Part shown: positions 1 to 11,945 of the stretch, in pieces
Position numbering within the stretch: the first letter of the stretch is position 1
Layout of the letters: each line of letters opens with the position of its first letter
DNA from: Alentia gelatinosa
Lineage: Eukaryota > Annelida > Polychaeta > Phyllodocida > Polynoidae
Reading direction: 5' to 3'
Length of the DNA stretch: 64,000 bases
Assembly: GCA_950022655.1 (NCBI GenBank)
Contig: OX465579.1
Location: 50,757,950-50,821,949, forward strand
Notes under the pieces: model-generated
The model's input: only the letters and a program-made list of their open reading frames with translations
Told to the model about the DNA's origin: nothing
Databases searched by the model: none
Position numbers and translations under genes: made by a program

Positions 1-106
1 GAATTTATAAAGCTGACAACTGTTTCTCAAGGAGACCCATCAGTGGATATTAAAACTGTGCTTTCCCCGTCCTGGTATTATTAAATTGTGCCCTCTTTAT
101 CTGCAG

Positions 107-1318
107 TACATCACAAGTCTTGATGCTAAAGAAGTGACTGCTGCTGTTCTTCACCAGCTTCCTGACGTAAAGCTTCTGGACAAGGATTCTCTCCAGGTAT
201 CACCAAGCACTTGCCTTAATCTCGCATTCCGTTGTTCATTCTAGGACACATGTACCGAGATGCAAGTGCGCCAATAAATTATGGGTTTCCGAAATTTCAA
301 GATTTCATTTATAATTTTTTTGGTTGCTCCTCCTACAGTGCAGATCATAGATCAAGCCATATATTGTAGATTTAATCTTTGGTGGATGATAAGAATTCTG
401 CAATATCTATAAATCGGCCACACCCTGCATCCCGACCAGAGCCTGGTTGAAACCCATGTGGCAGCAGGCCACCGGCAGACCCCTAACTGGATGCCGAAAG
501 TTGACGTTAAGTCGCGGAAATGTGTCGATTTCTTCTCTCTTTTTTTGTCAGTTTGTTTTCCCCCCAGAAAGTGAGCGAGTCTCATTAGTGTATCTGTACA
601 TAAACACAAACGCAGCGCTGAGCATGTTTCACTACCTGTTTCGACACTGTCCAGTAAATTCCCCTTACATTTCCGATATTTTTTTCTAACCATGACTTAT
701 ATCCCTGATAACAAAACTCAACCTACCCTCCGAGTCAAAGTTAAAACAATTTAGATTGGAAGAAAAGTCAGTTGTGCAGTCGTACTGGCCATATAACTGG
801 GAATCAACACACGCCTCGTCTCCGAATTCTCATTAGATTGGAAGAAAACACTTGGGAAAAATTGAGAGTTAAAAAAGAACTCCCATCTTGTTTTGCAGTC
901 AGTGTTGGAGGTGCAGAGTACACCGTGGCTGATACACTTTGTGGAGGGTGATTCGACCGACCTGGAACTACGCAAACTGCCCATCCTTCTCAACACAATA
1001 GAGGTGAGAGACAAACACAGGTGTGAAAGGCAGGTGATAGAGAACACCCTGTGCGATCCATTCTCTGTAGTGTCTTAGATAGGGAAGGAAAGACTGCGTG
1101 AGGTTAATTGTCTTTAATTATCTCTGTATGGGTAAAGTGGACTGGGGTTAATCATCTTTAATCATCTTCAGGTGGACTGGAGTTAATTGCCTTTAATTAT
1201 ATTTAGGTCGGGAGAGTGGACTGCAAGATGCTACGAACGGAGTGCAATGAGCTACACATAGTAAAGTTACCCAGCTTTGTGTTGTTCAAGGCTGGCGGGG
1301 GTCACGAAATCCATCACG
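107..1318 (+). CDS. DNAJC10: DNAJC10 exons for the redox-inactive thioredoxin-like domain
   Basis: Three exons (107-196, 899-1003, 1207-1318) encode a thioredoxin fold without a CXXC motif. The landmarks are TPWLIHFVEG, VGRVDCKMLRTECNEL and LPSFVLFKAGG, which ends in EIHHG. In ERdj5 two such inactive domains sit between the first and second active thioredoxin domains and act as a platform; this matches the second of them. Exon 1207-1318 ends in phase 1 and joins 2069-2205. Confidence 0.85.
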
Positions 1319-4300
1319 GTAAGTCAGCATAGTTAACTATCGAAACATGCCAGTTATTTTTCAGCTCCTAAAATGGCAAAACATGGCATTATTATAAAGA
1401 GATAAAAAAAAAATCTTGATTAAAAAAAAAGCACTTTTTGATATTTGTACTGAGGGATCCGCCATATCAAGGTATAAATAACACCAAGAAAAAATACCCA
1501 AAAGATTATTATACAGAGATGTTTGTCATCCATTTTTCCGTGGAAAATAAAACAGTGGTTTAAACCTCCCCACAGACTCTCAGCCCCATGCCATGGCCCC
1601 CGACAAGGACAAATTATCCAAGTTTTCCTCATTTCTCTGAGGCAGAAAAATCCACATGAAAATATATCCCCTTTTTTCGCTGATCCCAACTGACATCCCT
1701 GGTTATAAACAAAGTTTATTTTAGAATAATCATGCTGTCCTATTTGGAATAATGTTCCTATTTATAAGATTCGGTAGGTTGCGCATCAGTAGGTACTCAC
1801 AAGTATCTGTTAATGCTTGCTAGGCAGGGTAAGGGTCTAAATAGCTCACACATTTTATAATGATACTGAGTCATGAGACTAAAAGGCTGGCGCTGATGTA
1901 CGATTTCATGCCATTTCATACTGTTTATACTGGAATTCTCTATTAAAAAGCTAGTGTAGATGCACGATGCCAGACTAGTTATGTGATGATACTGAGGTAA
2001 ATAAAAGTTATTTTATGATACTGAGGTGAGTAGAATAAATATAACAGCGTATTGGTGTATGGTTTCAGGCCGGTTAGCAGCACCAGACATTGCAGCCTTT
2101 GCCAAGGACAGTGCGGTGAGTGACGTGGTGGTCCTCGGCCCCAGTGACTTCCCTGAACGCGTAATGCACAGCTCAGAACCCTGGTTTGTGGACTTCTTCG
2201 CCCCAGTGAGTATACTTTCTCATCCAGCCACTTGCCTAATACGATTTGATTTATATATGCTTATATAGGGAACTTAGAAAGAACATGACTGGTCTTTGTG
2301 TCACTGCTCATATAAATTGACGTGTCACATCACATCGACCAGTGTTACTGATGTATGAGAAGAACACTCTGGAGCAGCACTGTACCGCAGCAGCCCCGGT
2401 TTGAGTTCTGCTAATATAGACAATATGACATCACAAGGACTAGTATTACTGATACCCGAAATAAACACAAGGGAGCAGCACTGTACCACAGCATCTGCTC
2501 TCTTGACAATGTGCGGCATTAGAGTTGGGCATCATCTACAATGGTACCTCGTTACTCTGACCACCATTCGTACCCAAGAAGAGTGGTTGGTCTGAGGTGT
2601 TGGAATGGGTCTGTAGACTTGGGTCCACAGTGAACTAGGAAAATCTGAATATCTGTTAAAATGATATTAACCAAAGTTCAATTGGCTTAATTACGGGCAC
2701 AACACAAATGTTCGTGCTCTAATCAATGTTCATATTAATATCAATATTAAAAATGATTGAGGTAACCTTTATTTCTATTCAATTTATCATAGATATAGGA
2801 AATAAAAGGTCCCTCCAAATCGGCAATACCTGTATAGTTTGATGCAGAACACAAAACCGGGCCGAAAGGAGGGAGCAGAACATTGTGCTTTGTTACTCCT
2901 CAAGTCGGACAATCTACTCGTACTTGACCCCTAATTGAAGAGGAAATAAATACTATAGATTAGAGCTCATAGAATTGTCCATTCTTTGCTATGTAGAATG
3001 AAAATCACAGCACCGACCGAGATCCTAGCATCCCCTGAGTATATAACTGCGAACTACTTTTTGGGCAGTGATACAAATATATTTGACAAAATCTTGATTC
3101 GGCAATATCGACAGGTCGGCCACACCCGGCAATACCCTGACCGAATCTCATTTGTACCACACTAGATATCAGCCATATCCGGGCTGTACCCCTGCTGGCC
3201 CCCGACAGCATCCCCACTGTCGAGAGACCGCAGAGAGGTGCCGACTTTTTATTTTCAGAAGGCTAGTGAGTCTTTATATTTAAATCCCTGGTTAGAAACG
3301 GTGAATATAGATAGATCAGCAATATGAGCCTGCCTTATGATGTCGGCCATTGTTTTAGATCGCTGTGGCTTTAATCAAGACATTTCATTAAGATGGGATA
3401 TATTTATTCATCAGATTTCCGTTCTTAGTCACACACTAACACTAACGCATTGGGTTTCCTGTTTTATATTATGTAATTCATTTGTCAATGCTTCTCTGTT
3501 TAGTGTGACCGTGAATATATATTGCCTGGGGCCACAGCTAACAATACTCGTTTATTTCTCGTTAATCACAGTGGTGCCCGCCCTGTATGCGTCTGTTACC
3601 GGAGTTTCGCAAAGCCTCCAAGCAGGTGCCCGGCGGTAACGTGCACTTCGGGACAGTGGACTGCACGGTGCATGCCAGCCTTTGTCAGACCGTGAGTACT
3701 GCATAATGAGTGTCTGCTTTAAATCAGTAAAAGCTCACACATTGAGACGCGTGGTATGAGCGCCTTTCTGAATCCTTTTTTTTGTCAGTTGCAGCCCACG
3801 ACATCTAAATGTCAGTGGACTTGCAAGTTGCACAGACTTCATTTTATGGCCAGCGGACTCTCCATGTAGTCATTCTATCGATTGATTATTTGATAGTAAC
3901 ACCCAGAAGATCAAGTAGATTAAAGGCTAGATTGAAAACTATATGTTACCGTCCTTGCTTTTGAATGATTTGGGTGAGGACAGACTAATCAAATCGTTAT
4001 GTGCACTCATCTGGCATGAGAATAAGCCAAAAAGAACGAGATTGAATTGATAGTTTCCAATATTTAAAAAAAATCATAATGAATTGAAAGATATGCATTT
4101 AAGAGATGGTTTAATAAGAGGATCTGTTTACGTGTTTATGTTTATAGTACCACATCCGTTCTTACCCGACGACCATCTTCTACAACAAAACAATACCACA
4201 CCAGTTCCATGGACAACATACAGCACAGGCCCTCGTCGAGTTTATAGAGGTGAGCAACTCTCCAATATTAAATTCTCCAAATAGAATTATCATTTTGAGC

Positions 4301-7300
4301 AATTCTAGAAACAGTTCATTGCAAGATTAATTCTCCAAACATAGTTAGCTTCTTGAACAACTCTAAAAAAAATTGCTGCCCAAGTAACTCTCCAAGCAGA
4401 GCGTACTTATTGAGTAACACTCTAAAGAATTCGCTTATGAATAATAACGATAATACAAGTCTATAGAGACTAGCAGAATCATATATCATTCTCACTGTAG
4501 TCTTTCTAGTGCTACTCTCCGAAGTTGCAATGTAGTAAAAAGTTCTGCCATGAGCGGACTCTGCGACCTTGACTTGTATACATCTGGGCGCCCACATAAC
4601 CTCTACTTTGCGCATACGCAGTAACTCTCCACAAATACCGAGGTTAGATACCGGGAGTCATGTTCTTTACATTACAGTATGTCGAAAGTTTGGCGTACTT
4701 ACAAAAGTACTTACTGTCATTTTCAGGACACACTAAACCCGCCTGTTCTCGTGCTGAACCCAAACAATTTCCACAAAGTGGTTGGTTCGAAGCAGTCCCA
4801 CCAGACGGTGCTCGTCGACTTCTTCGCCCCCTGGTGTGGTCCATGTCAACAACTTGCTCCTGAGTGGCGCCGATTTGCGAAGGTAGGTATTCTGATATCA
4901 AGAGTTAGTCTAACATTTTGAATCTCCCTTTAATAATATTTCATCATATTTTTTCAATGAATTATGGTTGATATTATAGATCACCAGTTTTTCTGTTAGT
5001 TGATAGTGCTATGAACAATGAACTACCCATTGAATATTTACTAATTGTTTGGGTGGTGAGTTACTCAGTGAATTGTCATTCATGAGAGAAACGCTAGTGA
5101 TTATTCTTCAGTGTTACAGAAGTGTGTTCTGCCGCGTCTTTCCTAACGGAGTATGGATTCCATTCGTCACTGAGTGACGAAATAATATCCATACATCCCT
5201 CCATACTATGTGACGAATGTAAAATGGCGACTATAATTATTTCCAGCTATGTAATGATAAGGAGACATAGTGAGAGTAAATTGATTCCACCTGTTCCTCG
5301 ATACATTGGCTGAAAATATTCACCTCGTTCTTCGAACTCGAAACTCGGTGAATATTCCCTACCAAATTATCTCTGAACAGGTTCCCTTCAGATACACTTA
5401 CCATGTCTTATATATTACTCGGTAGCGCGTTAGCGTTAACGTAATAGCTGATGATTTACTCAGTGGGTTGTGGTAAATGTTACAGATGATGAGTAGTACA
5501 GCTAACACCATCGTGGCTCACGTGGACTGTCAGGCCCACCACCAGCTCTGTCAGACTCAGAACGTCAATGGCTACCCGACTATCCGCCTCTACCCACAGG
5601 GTCACGTCGGGACCAGTTACTTCTTGTACGTACATTAACATGTTTTATGACGACAGTCAGTAAGGGACCATCCTCCATAAAGTACCTACGCAATGAGGGT
5701 TGTTTTTTTATAAATTTTTTTAGTTCGTTTATTTAGACTGAACCCTAATAGGCTCTGGGCCTGTCTTCCTTTGGGCCAGTTACCCGTACATTCTACCAGC
5801 TTGTTGTGCTGGGACACTTAAAAGTAACATGATTTCCTTATTAGTAACAAGATAGTAGTTGGTATATAAAGTTTGCCTGGGGTTGATTTGCCTGGGGTGG
5901 GGAAACCTTTTTGGACATTTTCTGCAGTCTTTAATCTATTGTGTACAAGATGAAGAGAGAGGTTGGGGCGAGGGACATTTTTCCGAAACTTTGTGCAAAT
6001 ACTTTATAGATGGACGCTATGAGGTTTAGTTCCTGGCTGCCATACTGCCTATATTACTTCCCTGATATTCTGATCTCGTAGACACATCTGTGTAGATACA
6101 GCCTTATTGTGTTATGACCCTCATTTTTTAATAATACAGCATAAAATAGCTCTAAATCTAAACAAACTGATAATGTTCATCCCGTAGCTCTCCCCTTTCA
6201 GACTGGTAATATATCCATTATATGGCATGTTCTCTGTCCCAGGCGTTACCAGGGCTGGATGCGGGATGCTAACTCGCTGAGGGCCTGGGCCTTCTCCTAT
6301 CTGCCCAGCAAGTCGGCCATTCTTACCCAAATGGACTTTGTGGACAAGGTGCTGCGGTCGTCGGATCCCTGGCTGGTTGACTTCTACACACCGTGGTGCG
6401 GCCATTGCCAGAACTTCGCTCCTGAGTTTGAGCGCATTGCCCAGGTAGGTCGCCCAGCAGATGCTGCAAGGTACATACATGTAATTATACTCTGAAGTGA
6501 TGAATGGCGACAAACTCAACTTTTTCTAAATGAAAGAATTACTGGACAACTAACTTGCCATACCTCGCTAGGATCTCTCTAAGTTAGAATGTATTGCGTT
6601 TCTTTGAGATAAGTCTTCTCCTTCGTCCCCAGCAGTGGTCGATTTACTGCTATATCAAAGGCCAAGCCTTCTCATACCATGTCTATAGATGTGGTATGGG
6701 AAGTAAAAGAACACTCACCTCAGTAAATCATGTGTAGGGGTAAGATTTCTACCTACATTCATCTCATAGATTCAATCCCCACCCTAAATTCATTACATAC
6801 ATTTGATCACCACCCTTATGGTGTAACTTTGAGAATATCTGGTAAAAACCTCTAATGGTTAATTGAACGTCAAATCAAACCAACTTTGAGATAAGTGCAT
6901 GTGTATGATAAACAAGTTGTGAAGTTTGTCCTGTCTTTTATTGAGGCTTGACTGAGAACCCTGCTTCAATCTATGTATAATATTCATCACATGTATATGA
7001 TGTAAGCTCCCGAATACTTGATGAGTCGGCTATAATGATGAGAAGGACGTGTAGGCATTAACCAAATCATTCATTGCTGCCTGTTGTCATATAGGTTATG
7101 GAGGGCCGTGTGAGAACTGGGAAGGTGAACTGTGACGACCATCGTATGGTGTGTCAGCAGGCAGGAGTACGAGCCTACCCGACTGTCCGCTTCTACAAGG
7201 GAGCCAGTGATGGACACCAACAAGTAAGCTCTTTTAATGCATCTTACCTGTAAATAGCGACATCCGTCAAAAATCACTCAGGGATGCAAGTATTCAGATA

Positions 7301-8673
7301 TTGAACTATTAAAATCCGAACTTCCAAGATTTTCATTTATAATGATCAATATGCTACACTGTCTACAAGACGGCCGAACCCGGCCATAATCCTACCAGAC
7401 CCCAGCCGAACTCAAGATGCGGGCTGAACCCTGGCGGCACCCAGTCGCTTAAAGGTCTAAATTTTATTTTTGTTTTAAGAAAGCAAGTGAGTCTTCTTAA
7501 CTGATCAACTTATATAATCTATATGCACTACTGCCTGAGCTCTGAGCATGTTTTCCTCAACAGTCCCTAGACAGACCTGCAATATCCCCTGGAGAACTCA
7601 TTTACGGTATAATTTATCTAATTATAACTTGCATCCCTGTATCATAGTGTGATTCTTTACGACAAGGAAACATTAAGTAATATTAAATACCTAGGATAGA
7701 GTAATGGACATAAAAGTGGATATAACGTTGACTTATAGCTTTCCATAAAGCATATTCTAAATCCATTTCAGAGTATTCAAAGTAAACTCTTTAAAGGTTA
7801 TACTAACGGATCTTGAATTATGATAATATAGCCAGTACTTTCTCTCTCGGAGTTAATTCAAGGTAACCTCTTTAAAGATTACGCTAATGGATCTTGAATT
7901 ATAATAATGTAGTCAGTACTTATTCTATTGTAGTTTATTTTATATGTGAAATCCATTTCTTCTTTTGAATGGTTCTGCATTACAATAAATGAAAAAAGGG
8001 TATGAGTTTCACTTTTTCACAGACGTATCTCGTATGTTTCATTCTTTGAGCTGTTAGCAGCTACTGATAATAGTTACGCCAGAGGTCGGATGGTATTTAT
8101 GAGATTTAACAAACGTTTACCAGTTTTGATAACTTTCGTTTACAGAGTTACTACGGCATAGACATAAATAGCCAGGATGGAGACTACATTATCAATATGA
8201 TGGGACAGTATGGAGTAAAAGAAATTGTAAGTATGCTCACAATGCCCCTGACAAGCTTTTTTAAAAGCAAAATATGGAATTATGGTATACTGTTAGGTAA
8301 CTGTTAGGGATGAATTATCACCGATCATTTTAGAAAAAGGACGATTAAACGATAGTGGGTGTTGGATGGCAGCGTCATATGGAGATGCCAGTTTCCCCGT
8401 TATATCAACTGTTATGGTGTCTTAAAGTTTCACCATACAATACGTGGAGGGTGGAGATGAGGAGAAACTGTGAAAAATACGGTTTCATATAGATCTCACT
8501 GGCATCTCTGGTTATAAAACATGGTTTAGGAGTTTGAGAGTAGCGTTATAAAACAGGAAATTTGATGGCATTGTTCCATCTTACTCGTAAATCTGATTTC
8601 AAGTCACGCCTTTTACTGATATATGAGTGATGCGTGTTTTTGTGCTTTACAGTCTGGCCATGATGAATTATGA
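107..8673 (+). CDS. DNAJC10: DNAJC10/ERdj5-like ER disulfide reductase, 3' part, 12 exons
   Basis: Exons read at 107-196, 899-1003, 1207-1318, 2069-2205, 3572-3691, 4148-4249, 4727-4882, 5486-5625, 6243-6444, 7095-7223, 8146-8226 and 8653-8673. All have AG acceptors and GT donors and the phases agree, giving about 464 residues and a TGA stop. The order is a redox-inactive thioredoxin-like domain, then three thioredoxin domains with WCPPC, WCGPC and WCGHC active sites, then a C-terminal HDEL. This layout is that of ERdj5/DNAJC10, a J-domain co-chaperone that works with BiP in the ER lumen to reduce disulfides of proteins bound for degradation. The J domain, the first thioredoxin domain and the first inactive domain must lie upstream of the window. 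Vertebrate ERdj5 ends in KDEL and, as I recall, has CHPC in the third active domain and CGPC in the fourth, so CGPC and CGHC here are a variation. No frameshift or stop interrupts the exons. Confidence 0.93.
2069..4249 (+). CDS. DNAJC10: DNAJC10 thioredoxin domain with CPPC active site
   Basis: Exon 2069-2205 carries the strand EPWFVDFFAP. Exon 3572-3691 begins exactly at WCPPC and contains GNVHFGTVDCTVH. Exon 4148-4249 supplies the cis-proline segment RSYPTTIFYN and the last helix ALVEFIE. CPPC is the motif of the second active thioredoxin domain of ERdj5. An intron falls directly before the active-site Trp codon. Confidence 0.88.
3050..3310. repeat. Dispersed repeat in DNAJC10 intron 4
   Basis: This stretch shares word-level similarity with two other intronic stretches (about 360-720 and 7279-7639): a run of GGCC-A/G-A-A-CCC-type words, then TTTATTTT, then an AAGCAAGTGAGTCTT-like motif and a final ATCCCTGGTTA-like end. 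The three look like diverged copies of one non-autonomous element. Only the copy at 7279 keeps clear ends. Confidence 0.4.
4727..5625 (+). CDS. DNAJC10: DNAJC10 thioredoxin domain with CGPC active site
   Basis: Exon 4727-4882 encodes LVDFFAPWCGPCQQLAPEW, and exon 5486-5625 encodes NTIVAHVDCQAHHQLCQ plus the cis-proline segment NGYPTIRLYP. CGPC is the classical thioredoxin motif, expected of a reducing domain. The exon ends in phase 2 and joins 6243-6444. Confidence 0.88.
6243..8226 (+). CDS. DNAJC10: DNAJC10 last thioredoxin domain with CGHC active site
   Basis: Exon 6243-6444 encodes LVDFYTPWCGHCQNFAPEF, 7095-7223 encodes GKVNCDDHRMVCQQAGVRAY and the cis-proline, and 8146-8226 encodes the C-terminal helix ending in VKEI. 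CGHC is the motif typical of protein disulfide isomerase rather than thioredoxin, so this domain may have a more oxidising potential than its neighbours; that is inference from the motif only. Confidence 0.88.
7279..7639. mobile_element. 361-bp MITE with perfect 13-bp terminal inverted repeats
   Basis: The ends are CAGGGATGCAAGT at 7279-7291 and its exact reverse complement at 7627-7639. The element lies in the intron between the exons ending at 7223 and starting at 8146. CAGGG-type ends are frequent in hAT-like elements, but I see no convincing 8-bp target duplication, so the superfamily is uncertain. There is no coding capacity. Confidence 0.6.
8653..8673 (+). CDS. DNAJC10: DNAJC10 terminal exon: SGHDEL stop
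   Basis: The last coding exon has only six codons plus TGA. The acceptor is ttacag at 8647-8652. It reads S-G-H-D-E-L, so the ER retrieval signal is encoded by its own mini-exon, separated by a 426-bp intron from the last thioredoxin exon. HDEL is recognised by the KDEL-receptor family. Confidence 0.9.
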   Translation, partial: SGHDEL

Positions 8674-10004
8674 TGGATAACCCGATCTAAACGCCAGATA
8701 CTAAGAGAACAGGAAGATCTGATACGAAGAGGCGCTCAAACCTTGCAGTCAAATTACTCTGATGGTGAAAGAAACCCAGAAACGATAAAGAAGAGAAGAG
8801 AGAAATATCGCAGGCAGATCTTAATCGCGATGGACAAAGGTAACGGACAGGGACCTGTCAGAGGAAATCTAGAATATCTTGTGACAAAAAGAAAATAATG
8901 AAAACGATGAGGTCCGAGAGTTGAGCGAGACGAGGTATGTACAGATACATACACCAGAATTACGTCGTCATAGATAGACGACGTGTCAATGAACTTGCAA
9001 TGAGTCTAGATCTACAGTGGCTGCCAATGCTTATGCTATGCAAGAATTGTGAATTGAATGTATGACTGAGTGTCACAAAAAACTGAACAAATGTAGAGTA
9101 TGAAAGATTATATTTGTTGAGATGATTCACACTCTCTGTGAATTGTGGCTCAGTTGTTACAGACAAAATATACGGCAAATTAATTCTTTCACCTAGAAGA
9201 AAGTGATATAAACATAATCAATGGTCTCTAAGATCTCTAAGCGCTGGGATGTAAAAAGTGAAAGGGATGTATTCTACAGTTTAAGCAATTACTCGGATTA
9301 AGCCTACTGATCATGTGTACATTAGGTAAATAGCCAAATACTCGGACTATATATAAACAATTATAAGAGTTGTAACTATAGCGTCCTCAGAATATTTTGA
9401 TACACGACAGTTACGGTCACATTGATCTGATTTATATATTCGTAAATAAGGGGATTTAACAATGTAAGCCTGTTTCCATTGTGTACTGCTGCCAATGTCC
9501 GGTATTCATAGGCGCGATGAGAGGAATTGGTGTAAAGATACATTTAGAAAAGCTGCATGTAAACTACATGTTGTCTCGTACCAATCTAAATGTGCTTAAA
9601 ATGCATGAACCCCCACTGTCTTCAAGAGCACCACGGTTAGGAATATCTACTGATTAATCTGTATTCCCCAACTTTTTTAATCCTTACGGGTCTCAAGGTC
9701 AACTATTTGCTCATTCCAATAGTTCCTTGCTCGTGGTTCAGAGGTGACAGCTTGGTGCCACACTATCATAGAAAGCAATATAAATGTTTGCATGCCTGAG
9801 TTATTTGTAAAGAGAGCTTCCAGTTCGGCCCACTGCTGCATCTATTACTAAGAGGGGCATAATTTCCAGAGATCGGTGCCAATCTTAGAATTGATTCACT
9901 TTACGAATAACAATTTTGTCATATAAAGTTGTATTATGAACTCCATCAGTATGTAGACTTTGATATGGTGGAGATAATATTTTAATTATAACCAGGTCAT
10001 TTCC

Positions 10005-10180
10005 CCGACGAGGTCACCCGGACAATGTTACCCTGTCAAGTTCGTCTAAAAAAAAAAGTGCCATGAAGGTTGTTCTGTTTGGTGAAGTCATTTTGACAAG
10101 GTCAATACGCCAAGGTTGTTCGGCCTAGGTCATTCTGACAAGGTCATTCCGACGTTCTAAAGAGGTTGTCTGCCATTGAG
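10005..10180 (+). repeat. Degenerate short repeat based on AAGGTCATTCTGAC
   Basis: Variants of a roughly 14-20-base unit recur: gaggtcacccggac, gaagtcattttgacaaggtc, taggtcattctgacaaggtc, aaggtcattccgac. The spacing is irregular. It resembles an eroded minisatellite. Confidence 0.5.
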
Positions 10181-11684
10181 GCCATTCAGGTTAGGTTTTT
10201 TCCTCATGAGGTGCCTTGATTCTGACAGTGACGATGTCGAGATAATGTAATGTTATTATGAAATGATTCATTTATGGTGGCCTAACTTTTTGGGTACAAA
10301 GTCAAATAGGTAGCTTTGTTGTGCAATGTATGGAGCAGACACTTAATTATCTGCTGAAAATACCCTAATACTCCTTCTGCAACACCGTCATCATCTCCTC
10401 AGCTGGATCTTCTCATATCTTCCGTTAGTCCTCTAACTGAATTTGACACAAATACTTGGAGCAGACCCATTTGATATTTAATTATAACTTCATTTTGATC
10501 TTAAAGATAAATGCATGTTTATGTCACATGTAGATGATTGAAAAACACGTGTGAGAATGTTGACCATTTTCATTATTTTTATCACGTTCACAGAGTTAAT
10601 TGTTTATGATAAAACTCCGTAAAATGGTATAGTCTATTGGTTATATCTATTTAGTAATTTTACGAATCTATAAGTCAGAATAAAACTATATGATATGAGA
10701 ACTTGGGAACTATTCAGGGGACTACCAACACAATTGAAAGACATTTTAACTCTATATCTTCTTGAGGCATGACATACTAACCATGTCCTGGGGTAAGTCA
10801 TGGAGCTTGTGCATAAATCCCCTATTAGGCATTTACTAGAGGAAAAAAAAAAAGAAAACTGTGATATTGACAGTCGATCAAAGAGAATTGTATATGTGTA
10901 TGGCATGAGTATGAACTTTATGGTGTGTATAATACCCCCTCCCCCAATATATTCATCGAGAATTGAGAGAATAGATTGATTGTAGACGGGGCAGTGCCTA
11001 ATGCTCTATATATTTACTCGTGTATATATACGTCCTCTAGTGTTATGCTTCATTGTGGAGGTCATTTTCAAGATTTTCCATCTTTGTCTTAACGCTCTCC
11101 TATTTCTTCTCTGTACTTTGTCATGCCGCTCTCTTATTTTCCCTTTGTACATTTAGTTTAATGCACGACTGGCAAATTTAATCAAATACAGATGTGGGGA
11201 CAGCAATTTCTTATTGGATGTTTATAAAGCAATAAGGCACACAGTTAGGACGGTGTTTGCGGTCTTATACATATTGTATGCCCGGTTAAAGCACACATGT
11301 TGACAGTGTGTAATCATTGAGTAAATCTGGGCTGGGGTCATCTGGGAGGGAGAATCTTTGCTCACTGACATCAAGCCAATAGTATTTAGATATATATTAC
11401 GATTATCACATGCGCCTACTTGATATAAAATGATATCTTGGAGAAGTGTAACGTGGCTTATTTTACCCGAATTTCCATGGTTGGAATAGTATTTTGAGTT
11501 CGTGTTTAAATAAAATCAAATCCCTCAAGCTTCCCTTGATTAATCATTGCTTCAAGTCAGAGAAAAAAAAACTGGTGCCGGACGTGCTGTATAATTACTC
11601 GTCATGCGTCACGGGTAGATGTCACGTGGACTGAGCGCTGAAACACGTGACCGGGATAACAGTGGTCTGCTTTCTGAATGAGGA

Positions 11685-11945
11685 TGTGATGTGTACAGCT
11701 AACAGCATGTGGAGCGCCGTTACGGTCACACGGTACATACTACGTGACATGTAAAGCGCACATCATTGTGTACTCTGATGTCATTTACTGTGTAAAGCGT
11801 ACACCAAATGTGTGGTACATGACTATGTGATGTGTAAAGTGTGGAAGTTGTACAGTACGACATCATGTGATATCATTAAGTTTACAACATATGTAGTACT
11901 ATAACAATTGATATGTAAAGTATACAATCTTCATGATACAGTGGT
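11685..11945 (+). repeat. Degenerate tandem repeat with GTGATGTGTAAAGTGTAC words
   Basis: Words such as gtgatgtgtacagc, gtgacatgtaaagcgcac, tactgtgtaaagcgtac, gtgatgtgtaaagtgt and ttgatatgtaaagtatac follow each other every 40-60 bases with intervening ACATCATGTG-like words. No open frame is kept. Confidence 0.45.
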
